Origin: Panagrolaimus kolymaensis
Taxonomy: Eukaryota > Nematoda > Chromadorea > Rhabditida > Panagrolaimidae
Direction of reading: 5' to 3'
Assembly (NCBI GenBank): GCA_028622995.1
Contig: JAJQJQ010000036.1
Span: 1,178,001 to 1,242,000 of the forward strand
Length of the DNA stretch: 64,000 bases
Shown here: positions 36,910 through 46,255 of the stretch, in pieces
Position numbering within the stretch: position 1 is the first letter of the stretch
Layout: each line of letters starts with the position of its first letter
Made by a program: the position numbers and the translations under genes
Notes under the pieces: generated by a model
The model's database searches: none
Told to the model about the DNA's origin: nothing
Seen by the model: only the letters and a program-made list of their open reading frames with translations

Positions 36910-37101
36910 TGTAAAATATAGGAAAATTAAGTCCTTTGGTTTCAATATTTATTAAGCACAGATCGGCCGATCGGCTGTTTACATTTCGATGGATAGTTCA
37001 CAAGTGAAGAAAATGCTTGCTTCGACGCTCTTTTTAACGGAGAGCGATGAAGCAGCAATAAAAAGGATGTTTTGGGAATGCATCGCTGCCGCGATCGCAC
37101 A
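36910..37101 (-). repeat. LTR, 3' copy with respect to element orientation
   Basis: 192 bp, TG...CA ends, nearly identical to 37910-38101. The palindrome GATCGGCCGATC lies near one end and GCGATCGC at the other. Confidence 0.85.
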
Positions 37102-37909
37102 CTCCCGACAAAAAGAAGAGAAAAGTTTAACAATATGTTTGGGTTAGTAACAATTTCAAACGATATGAAATGTTTCAAAAGTTTTTCAAATAAAGTTACA
37201 ATTTAAGTTTAGCTTATTTTTGGATTAAGGTTTTTTAACAAACAATCAAAAATTAGAGGAAGCAAAGTTAGTGACACCGGAATTTCACTATCTGTTCTCA
37301 TGACAGCGGCGTTGCCGAAATATCAATGGATCAACGGATGGCTCTAAGGAAGCAAAAATATCCACGAATGACCAAGTATTTTTTGATGAAACTTTGCGGT
37401 TCACTATGTCCCATGATTGTTGTTCAGTAATATTAAAAGTATGTTGATGAGCAATAAATGGCATGATGAAAATGATGTCAAAAGAAATCCAAGTTTCGGT
37501 GGCTAGGCATCTCAATCTCTCACGGAATTTAACGTATCCTTTCTAGCAATAGCCCATACATAAATGCCATTTCAAAGGCGAGGTAGTCAACTATCTTGAT
37601 TCGTAACAGCGACCATTCAAAATAAACATTGAGATTTCTTTGACCATGAATAATTAACAACAATGTGAGACACATTTTTGGCGTAGACTCACAGATGTTT
37701 GATGTGGTCATTATTGCATAAATTAAGATAAAAATTAAGGAAATCGCAAATACCATGCAGCGATCCCTCCCGGCAAAAAAATAAGCGACGATGAAGTTAA
37801 TGGTGAAAATTTTAGGTTTTTGACTTGTGAGGTAAAAAACACCATTAAATAGATGACAGTTTCGATACATACACTGCTTTTTCAGCAATGCAGATGGCTA
37901 GAGCCCCCA

Positions 37910-38101
37910 TGTAAAATATAGGAAATTTAAGTCCTTTGGTTTCAATATTTATTAAGCACAGATCGGCCGATCGGCTGTTTACATTTCGATGGATAGTTCA
38001 CAAGTGAAGAAAATGCTTGCTTCGACGCTCTTTTTAACGGAGAGCGATGAAGCAGCAATAAAAAGGATGTTTTGGGAATGCATCGCTGCCGCGATCGCAC
38101 A
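37910..38101 (-). repeat. LTR, 5' copy with respect to element orientation
   Basis: 192 bp, directly followed on the minus strand by the TGGGGG primer-site candidate. One visible difference from its partner (GGAAAT versus GGAAAA near the outer edge). Confidence 0.85.
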
Positions 38102-38106
38102 GATGT

Positions 38107-39256
38107 AATTTGAAAATTTAAATACCAAATAAATAAAAGAAGGTGCTTGACTAGTGTATTAGTATTTTTAAAAGATAAATGGAGAAACAATCAAATCTGG
38201 ATAAAATAATACTTCGCAAAAAGTACCTGACGGTACTATCTGACCAAATGGAGAAGTTGGAAGTAAAAATTTGTAGCATGGGAAAAATCTTGAATTTATA
38301 TAAGAAATTTTTTTAATGCAAAGCATTTTTATAAATAACTCCAGCTTAATTAAAATTTCTAACTTAATTTAACAGAGACCAAAGAGTCTGTAGTTAAAAC
38401 GATTCACTTTTAACATGGTATTTTGCGTTCGCATCGGAATCAATTCAAATTTTAGTAGTCCTAATCTTTCTTTCTTTAAAGACACATAAACGGATTTCAC
38501 TTCATTAATGAAAAAAATACATGCCAAATAACGGGGTAGTTTTATTTTTAACTTTTACAGTAAAAGTAATTCCTTTAAAAACATAAAATTTGCTACTAAA
38601 TATTGGAAATTAAAGCTCGGAAAAAGCGAAAAACTCTTTCGCCCTTCGGGCGAAAGAAACTTTTTCTACTTTTTCTCCTCGCATATATGTCGGGAGAAGT
38701 TTAAGTCAATCACCATTTCTCACAAAGTTCTTTATTTTCAGTTAGGTATGGAATAGCTCAATCAAATACTATAATCCAACTCCATATAAGAAAAAAAGAC
38801 CATACTTGTCACAAAATTTTTACTTAAACTATTAAATTATCTCCTCGTGATTCATTCATATGGGTTAGAATATTTGAGATTTTTAAAAAACATAATCTGC
38901 CACTGAAGTCCACTAAACTTTATTTTTTCCCTCTCTTCTAAAGCTCAAAAAATATTTCAACAAATCTATTTAATAAATTTAATCTGAACAAAATGATCTG
39001 ACGAGGAACCTTCATTTAGTAAAAACTCCTAGCAATCCATAATTTTTTCTTTTGTTTGTTTTATGGATAAAAGCATAAAGTCAAGGTGCATAAAAACCAC
39101 CTGCAAACAAGTTTAATATAACGATAAATTACGCTTTTTTTTTTAGAAAAGCAGCGCTAAATTAGCTTTTAAAAAAACAATCCTCAGAAAATAAAATCAA
39201 CGTTTTTTTATTATAGGAGAAAATGTGAAAATTTAGGAAAATATGAGGGACTTTAA
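38107..39256. other. Intergenic region with a TTC-loop hairpin
   Basis: AT-rich, no supported gene. A 10-bp perfect hairpin CTTTCGCCC-TTC-GGGCGAAAG lies at 38635-38657, followed by a second weaker one around a TATATGTCG word (about 38678-38700). They resemble the hairpins at the ends of the Helitron-type and dispersed repeats of this window. Confidence 0.4.
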
Positions 39257-39796
39257 TACCACTTTGAAAACAATAATATAAATGCCATCAATTGTTTCCA
39301 AGTTAGATGGCAAATAAATCGTGATTGTCCCTGCAACCTTGCTCCTAGACTTCTGCAACAATCATATATTTCATACCTTCTCAATTCGCTAGGAATTCCC
39401 AATAATATATTGTCATTAAGTTTTACTCAATTTTTGGAATATTGGGCTCATCAAGAACGTAATTGCGGTGATCATCGTCAAAATCGTAACAAAGTTTTAC
39501 AAGACCCCAATGATCCTCACTTGCAGTACATTATTATTATGGTTGATGGTTATTTAAGTAATGGCAAAGATACAAGAAAATTAAGAGTAAGAGAAATGGT
39601 TAATGTTCGAATGTTTGATTTTAATTGGAATTTAATTTCTGCTATCGAACGACGACCTGCACATTATACAACCTGGGTAAAAGCTAGGAATGAAGATGGA
39701 TGGATAATACTCGACGATAATAGACTTGACCATCGTCGAAGTATTCTAACATATATCACTGATTATCGAATGCTTCTTTATCGAAAACGAGTATAA
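39257..39796 (+). pseudogene. Gene fragment resembling the C-terminal end of a ubiquitin-specific protease
   Basis: The frame is open from a stop at 39254 to the stop at 39796 but contains no ATG near its beginning. Near the end, RRPAHYTTWVKARNEDGWI and the following LDDNRL resemble the histidine box and W..xDD motif of USP-type peptidases (usual form GHYTxYV...W..FDD). The cysteine box expected several hundred residues upstream is not seen. Upstream codons (WQINRDCPCNLAPRLLQQ) look coding. It is either the last exon of a gene whose other exons I cannot see, or a captured fragment. The family call is tentative. Confidence 0.4.
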
Positions 39797-40220
39797 ATTA
39801 TTAACGCTTAATTATATTTAATTCCTTTATATAGATTTTTTAAAGCTTTATAGTCAAACAAATTGATTTATCGTGCAAACAACTTTTTTGTATTAATTGT
39901 TTATTAATTAATTTAATAATTTAATAAATGTAAAAAAACAATGTAAAATGATTATCATAAACATAATTCTTTAATAATAATTTATAATTTTTTCATGAAA
40001 AAAAATCACAACACTTCAGTATATAATTTATCAATCAATCACAAATAATAAAATAAATAATAACTAAATAAAGCAGAAAGAAAAAACAATTTTTTTTTAT
40101 CCAACCTTTTTACATTCAAAAAATGCATGGAAATGGAAAAACATTCAATCATGATTCAAATAATCCGCCTTTGATTTTGCTCTTTGATTGAGACATTTTC
40201 GTTCTAAGAATTGTAACGGA

Positions 40221-40499
40221 ACGACAAACAAACAGACATTTTTTTTTGGACACATTTTTAGTCAAAAATCTCGATCTAATAAAGTTTTTTTTTTGGATTT
40301 CTTTACAGATATAATATATAGATGGGCACTCATAAGTATACCAAATTTCAGCCATAGTTAATAAACATAAAAACATGATTAAGCTAGTTGAAAAAAAAAG
40401 AGATCTTGCGCTCCCTAAGTCCCGACCCAACTTGGGCCAGCTGTATCGCATGCAGCACGATCGCTTCGCGATCGTGCTGCATGCTCTGGCTGGCCCCAA
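40221..40499 (+). repeat. Dispersed repeat with GC-rich terminal hairpin, copy 2
   Basis: Matches 28049-28296 along its body. Its terminal hairpin (40432-40499) shares the base TTGGGCCAGC and the TTC loop with copy 1 but has a different and longer upper stem, GCATGCAGCACGATCGC on each side of the loop. Confidence 0.7.
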
Positions 40500-41848
40500 A
40501 GAAAAAGCTTTGCAAAAGTTGCAACTTGCAAACGACAATTTTCGTTTTGCGACATAATTTATCGAATGGTCTCTGAGGGTATATTTTAACACATGCGACT
40601 TTCTCTTGTCAAAAATGAAAGGGAAATCAATCAAGAAAGATTTTGATTTCATCGAAAAAATTTTTTCAAAGCTCTTATAAAAATATGGATTACTCGAACG
40701 AAGCTTTTGCATCGAAAAAACTTTTGATTTACAAAAAATTATTTGTTTGAATTTAAAATTTTTTATGGCTAATTCGTACGAATTTATTATATGATGAACT
40801 TTTATTTTTATCAATTATTAAAATATCAATAGCCATAACTGTAATATGTTTAATTATTTTTCTTTAAGCTCAGGCGAAAATGATTATTCAACAGAATTTT
40901 TAAATCTGGCTCTTGTAATGCAAAAATAACTTTACTGCTTCGTTTTTCATATGCCATTATTTTACGAATTACTCTCTTTTTTTGTTATTAATTTTTGAAA
41001 TATAAAAGCGTTCATCCAACTAAATAAAAATTAATACGATTTTTCAACAAACTGTTGGGAATTAAGTTATTGCATCAAAACTTATTACTCCAAAAATGCT
41101 TGATAATGGTGAGTGGAATGTCTATTTTATCGGGACTTAAATTCATCAGCATCCTAATCGCTAATCGCTAAGTAAAATAAAGTTCATTAAAAAAATGTTT
41201 CACCTTGATTTAAATTCCTTGGCTAAAGACCTTAATAGCCAGCACTGAAGCTTTAATGAAAAACGAGATAAAAAAAAGTTTAAAAAAGGATGGATAAAAT
41301 ATTTAAAAAAAAAGAAAGAAGCTTTATGTTATCAGAATCAATATAATCTTTAAAAGCGAATGGAAAAAAAATTAGCTTTAAAAGCAAGCGACGCGTTACT
41401 ACAAATTTTGTTGTTATGTGTGTCAAACAAGCAAATAATTATGAGTGTGTCAACTCAATAATAAGAATAAATTTTGTTTATTATAATCTGCAATAGAATT
41501 TTATTTTCTTTAGCCGCAATTCTTCTATTCTTGCCAAACGATTTCATTTTAACTTGAAAAAAGCTTCTTTACATTATCATGATTAACCCATTTTTTCATT
41601 ATTTTATTTTTATTCTTGCCTTTATCTCTTCAGAATCAGGTTCATAAGTATATAATAATATAATAATGTTTGATAAGAAAGAAATAAAACTTTTTTTCGT
41701 TATAAATAAATTCATTTTCAAAAAAAACCCGTCACTCAAAATTCACCGAAGTAAAAACATGAAGAAAAAAAGCTAAAATATTCAAACAAAAGTTTAAAAC
41801 CAAAATTTTTTTTTCTTCTGAATAACACAAAAAAATGTTGATAGAAGT

Positions 41849-41870
41849 AAACTACAAATTTTGTTGTTTG
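41849..41870 (-). repeat. Recurrent 24-bp intergenic motif, minus-strand copy
   Basis: Twenty-two bases are the reverse complement of the motif at 24524-24547. A shorter match lies 430 bp upstream at 41398-41415. Confidence 0.4.
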
Positions 41871-42658
41871 TTCTTTTTGCTGTTTTTTTAAGCTAGGCTA
41901 AGACTTTGGTTGTTTTTCATTTTTTTTGTTGTTGGTTTTATATATAAGTTTTTTTGAATATTTTATTATATTTTTTGCTCGTTTTTTTTAAAAATAAATG
42001 TGAGACAATGTTGCCAATAAAAATGTCATTAATCATTCACGGACAATTAAATAAATCACATCGAAACATCAAAAAATATCCAATTGCCAGTAAGCGCATA
42101 TGAAAAAAAATTTACAACGGTTTTTATATTTTTGAGCAAGTCGGGAAGGCTTTTGACAAGCATAATTTAGAAAACATAATAGTAAGAATTAAAAGACTTT
42201 TTTTCTTTGTATCATTGATAAACTCAATATAAACTTGCACCCTTGTTGTTTTTATTTAGAATACCGACAACAACATTATTCAAAGCATATTTGAATTCAA
42301 CCTGAATAAACTGTTATTGCTTCTTAATTTCATAATTTTTTATTCAATGAATAACATGAATTAATATGAAACGAATGGTAATAAATTACCAGAATAAAGA
42401 AGCAAATCGCTTTTTTTTCACTTTGAATCATAAGGGTTGATCACAGCACGAGTTATGAGTACTGCACGCCGATGCGTGATTTTATTAGTGTTGTACGAGT
42501 CACAACAACATTGCAATCGAAAAAAAATTGTTAAACAATCAATTTTGATAATTTTTCTAAATATTTAATATCAATTCAGAAAAAGTAAGCATGACATAAC
42601 TTTAATAGTGATTATGTTGCTATATAAAAAATTCTTTCGTTTCTATTATGAATACAAC

Positions 42659-43132
42659 CAGCGCTGGCGGTTTACCGAAATCCTTCGGTTTTCGGTTTCG
42701 GTTAACCGAACCGAAACCGAAGCTTATCGGTTTTCGGTTTTTCGGTTTAAATCGAAAACCGAAATCCTCGATTTTCGGTTTTTCGGTTTATAAAATTTTT
42801 CGGTTTTCGGTTCGGTTTGAAATTCAAAATCGTTATTTTTTGGGATAAAATATTAGGTATTGCTTAAATAATGCCTTTTTATGCATTATTAGCATGTTTG
42901 CTAACACTTTGGATAACAACTAGATACATTTTTCTATGAAAAACGAATTCGGTTTTTTCGGTTCGAATCGGTGCACCGAACCGAAACCGAAGTTTCTCGG
43001 TTTTCGGTTTATCGGTTTGAACCGAAAACCGGGATACTTCGGTTTTCGATTTTCGGTTCGGTTCGGTTCACCGAAAACCGAACCGAAAATGCACCGAAAA
43101 CCGAACCGAAAAACCGAAAACCGCCAGCGCTG
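42659..43132. mobile_element. 474-bp MITE made of CCGAA-type repeats, with 8-bp target duplication
   Basis: Ends CAGCGCTGGCGGTTT and the complement AAACCGCCAGCGCTG are flanked by AATACAAC at 42651-42658 and 43133-43140. The interior is almost entirely degenerate CGGTTTTCGGTTT units in both orientations around a non-repeat core of about 120 bp (42830-42945). Eight-base duplication and CAG ends suggest a hAT-type element. Frames through the repeat give meaningless FRFSV-type translations. Confidence 0.88.
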
Positions 43133-43140
43133 AATACAAC

Positions 43141-43596
43141 AATGTTTTAAGAATTTTAATAAAAATAAGGCTGTGATTCTCAAGTAAGTAACTGGGTGAA
43201 ATAAGTAATATTTATATGTAATTGAAAATATTAGAGGAGAAGGCTTGCATTATTTTTACGCTTCATTTGTTTTTTACGATAAACTGTATGAAATAAACGT
43301 TTTAATTTTCTGCTTTCATTTTTCATGATCAAACAAGAAAAGAACAAACTAAAATGAAGATCAAATGAGCAAATTAAAATTTTGCATAAATCTTTAAAGT
43401 TTTTTGAAGGATTCTTTTTTTTGCGAGGAAAAGCAGCTTTCTTTTTTGCCTTCGTGTTCTCTTGTTTTTTTCATACTGAATTCATAGTAACGAATAGTTT
43501 AAAAAATGTTTTAAAACACTAAATTGAAAAACAAAAATATTTATGCAAAACGAGAAATAAATACATTTGAAACAACAATAAAAGAACATTGGGTGG
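43141..43596. other. Intergenic spacer
   Basis: AT-rich 3' flank of paralogue C. No feature seen. Confidence 0.3.
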
Positions 43597-44752
43597 TTAT
43601 ATATAATTAATTTCTAATCTATCAGGATGAGCTTCTTGAAGTTTTGCGGCAGTAGCTTTGATTTGAATTCTTTGTTCTTTTGAAACTTGATGAAAAGAAA
43701 GAACAAATTCAGCGTCAGGATGTTTCTAAAAATGATAAACATGAATTAAAAAACGAATAATCAAAAAATATGCTTACCTTCATAAAATCAAGAAAGGAGT
43801 CAGCATCAAATGAATCATAATTAATTTCATAAAAGCTAAACCATTTAAGATTTTCGAATTTTGGAAGCTTGAGGAGATTTTCAAAGGTGTCTTTAGTAAG
43901 TTTGATGGTATGATAATAACGATAACTAAAAACATAAAAGGTAAATTTCAACTAATAAAAGAAATAAACCTAACCATGTAAATTTTTCAATATTAGGTAG
44001 CTTTGCCATAATTTCATAAAGTTCAATTGGAAGACGATTTTCATTTACAATAGTAACTCGGTTGAAATAGAGAATTTTGACATTTCCACCATCGACCAAC
44101 TTTTCGTATTCCATCAATGACAATTTTTGATACCGAACGGACAGTTTGGAGAGATTACAGGTTTCAACATATTTAAGCAGACGAAAAATTGTAAGTCGAC
44201 GATCATATTCATGATTGTTTAAATCGAGAACTTCATTAAGAACCAGTTTTCTTGAAACTTTTTTACCATCAATAAGCAAATAATTCAAGTGATCGTTCAA
44301 GCCAATTGTTTTTGGTTCTTCCATTTCATCCAATGTTGAATAAGCTATCAATGAATAAAACATATAAAGTAGTTTTATGACAACATGAGGACCATCATAT
44401 TCGTTCAAACAAGCATTTTTTTCATCTTCAAGAACATTTAATATTCCTTTCAATTCAGCTATCTAAAAGTTTATATAACGATTAACTTTAGAATGTTAAA
44501 AACTAAGTAAAATATTTACCTTTCGCGCTTGAGAATCTTCGATTGCATTTGACTTCTTAAGTTTAGCTTCAAGTCGTTTTACATTCTTTTCTAATTCTTT
44601 GTTATGAAAAAGAGCCTTTTCTTTTTGAATCTAAAACGATGCTCTTCGTTAATTGAATGTTAATTAAAAGTTAAAAGCAAACAAACCTTTTCAAATCGCA
44701 ATTCTGCATTTTCACAACCTTTAATTATTCCTAATGTATTTTGATTTTAAAA
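43597..44752 (-). pseudogene. Coiled-coil plus LRR-like module protein, paralogue C (no start codon)
   Basis: Exons about 44752-44687, 44630-44520, 44462-43975, 43925-43778 and 43725-43597 keep the splice sites, phases and the 111-base second exon of paralogue B. Landmarks are KGCENAELRFEK, KVSRKLVLNEV, CNLSKLSVRYQKLSLMEYEKL, IMAKLPNIEKF and the final KHPDAEFVLSFHQVSKEQR. The first exon is cut short: in frame upstream there is a stop and no ATG, and the coiled-coil N-terminus is missing. The first in-frame Met is inside exon 3. Intact splice sites argue that decay is recent, or that an unseen exon supplies the start. Confidence 0.6.
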
Positions 44753-46255
44753 TCTCTTTTATAAATGCTTTTAATTTTTTATTTCTTTAAATTAAATATT
44801 TGAAAATTTCGCAAAGGTGTGATAAAAAATATATAAATATTTACATATGTTTGTTGGTTGATTTTGTTATTTTTAATATTTCTTTGTGCTTCCAATTGAA
44901 AATCCACAAAATTTTTTAGGCTTTGTAAAATTATTTATTCAAGTGAAATGATTTTAAAATTAAACATACATTTTCACCTTCTTCCTTTTATGAATGTTAA
45001 ACGTCGCGGCGCTAAAAAAATATTTAAAAAATTCTTTAAACACAAATGTAAATAAATTTTTGCTGCATCGTTCAATTTTCTGGACATAGAAATAAACACA
45101 TGGATTGAGAGATCTTTTTTAACCGAGAATGTAAATAATTGAGCCATGGGTTTTTCCGTTGGAAAAAGTTCCACAAGTTTATCGATCATGTGTGCAAAAA
45201 ATTTAAATGAATACTTGGTTTACGTTATAATCCCCTTCTGATCATAAAAAAATTAAATGTCGTTGTCGTAACATCGGGTCTCAGTAAAAACCGATCCGAT
45301 CCCTTTTTTCGCACGGAAAAAATGATGCAAATTTTTGAGTTTGCATGACCGATCGGATCGGTTTTTACTGAGACCCCGTAACATCTTACAATAACATTTA
45401 TATGAATAAAATTTGAAAAAATTTTACGCATCTTTGAGAGATGTTTTCTTCCTTTTAAATTTCAGATAACAAAATCAGGAAAAAAATTAGTGTTTTTTTT
45501 TTCAAATAAACAAAAAATGTATTTGCTGAATTATTACATTTTTTTCTTCTTCCAAATTTTTAAGCATTCATTGCCTAGCAATTCAGGCAAAACTCTTACG
45601 GCATCTTGGTCTAATATATGGGCATCTTCCTATCACGTTTGTTACATTTCATTATAAGTTTCGACCTTAAAAATAAAAGAGTTCCTCATTTTTTAACAAA
45701 CAAAAAAATATTTTATATTTACACTACAAAATATATAGTTTACTTGCCCCTGTTTTTTTGAAACTTGGCCCTTGCATTAGTTAATTTAACTGTTTGAAAA
45801 TCGAGTTTAAAAAGATAACAATTTTTTTTGAATATTTAAAAGTTTATTTTTGTCTTTTTTTTGTTTTTACAAATATTAAATATTATCGTTTATAAAATCA
45901 GCTAAAATCCAAAATAAAAATTATATATTAACAAAAAGTATAATATTTTTGTTTAATCAATCAATAAAGTATTTTTAAAGCTTTTACAAACGAAGCTTTT
46001 TCCAATTAATTTAATCATTTGCTAAAGATATAATAGTTACAGTCATAAAAAAGGTGCAAACAATTAAATTATAAGTTGTCGCCAATAAAGATATGAAGAA
46101 TATGCTTCAAAAAAAAAATATGCAAGTAAAAAGTATTGATTACAATAAAACAAAAATCAACGGAAATGATTTTTTTAAAGCTTGCTGCTACGAATAAAAA
46201 AATAACATAAAAGAATAAAAAAAAGTTTTACATTCAAATTTTATAAACAATTTTC
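44753..46255. other. 1.5-kb intergenic region
   Basis: AT-rich with no coding exon supported. Contains the 101-bp MULE-like MITE listed separately. Confidence 0.35.
45276..45376. mobile_element. 101-bp MITE with 26-bp inverted repeats and 9-bp target duplication
   Basis: Ends GGGTCTCAGTAAAAACCGAT and complement are perfect over 26 bases. CGTAACATC flanks it on both sides (45267-45275 and 45377-45385). Nine-base duplications with GG-type ends are typical of Mutator-like elements. Interior of about 49 bp, no coding capacity. Confidence 0.88.

Larger units (their letters stand above)
36910..38101 (-). mobile_element. Short LTR retroelement without gag-pol (TRIM/LARD-like), 1192 bp
   Basis: Two nearly identical 192-bp direct repeats (36910-37101 and 37910-38101) begin TG and end CA. 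The whole is flanked by GATGT at 36905-36909 and 38102-38106. On the minus strand the base after the upstream LTR starts TGGGGGCTCTAGCC, a plausible tRNA primer site, so the element is read on this strand. The 808-bp interior has two minus-strand ORFs of 75 and 119 codons with no resemblance to gag, protease or reverse transcriptase. One is hydrophobic (AISLIFILIYAIMTT) and could be captured or chance. Confidence 0.85.
39797..42650. other. 2.9-kb intergenic region
   Basis: AT-rich. It contains dispersed repeat copy 2 (40221-40499) and two reverse-oriented copies of the 24-bp motif core (41398-41415 and 41849-41870). A long minus-strand ORF (40149-40814) runs through the dispersed repeat and has no recognisable domain; I treat it as chance. 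Confidence 0.4.

Noticed and set aside
36942..38190. Two similar ORFs ending in the same 50 residues (SVRSRQRCIPKTSF...)
   Set aside because: The shared part is the LTR translated twice; it is not a gene duplication.
40149..40814. 221-codon minus-strand ORF
   Set aside because: It runs straight through a dispersed repeat and its GC-rich hairpin, shows no domain, and its composition follows the repeat. Treated as chance.
42959..42975. GGTTCGAATCGG word resembling a tRNA B box
   Set aside because: It belongs to the CCGAA repeats of the MITE and no cloverleaf forms around it.
42608..43183. ORFs of the FRFSV/RFGFR type on both strands
   Set aside because: They are translations of CCGAA-type microrepeats inside a MITE.
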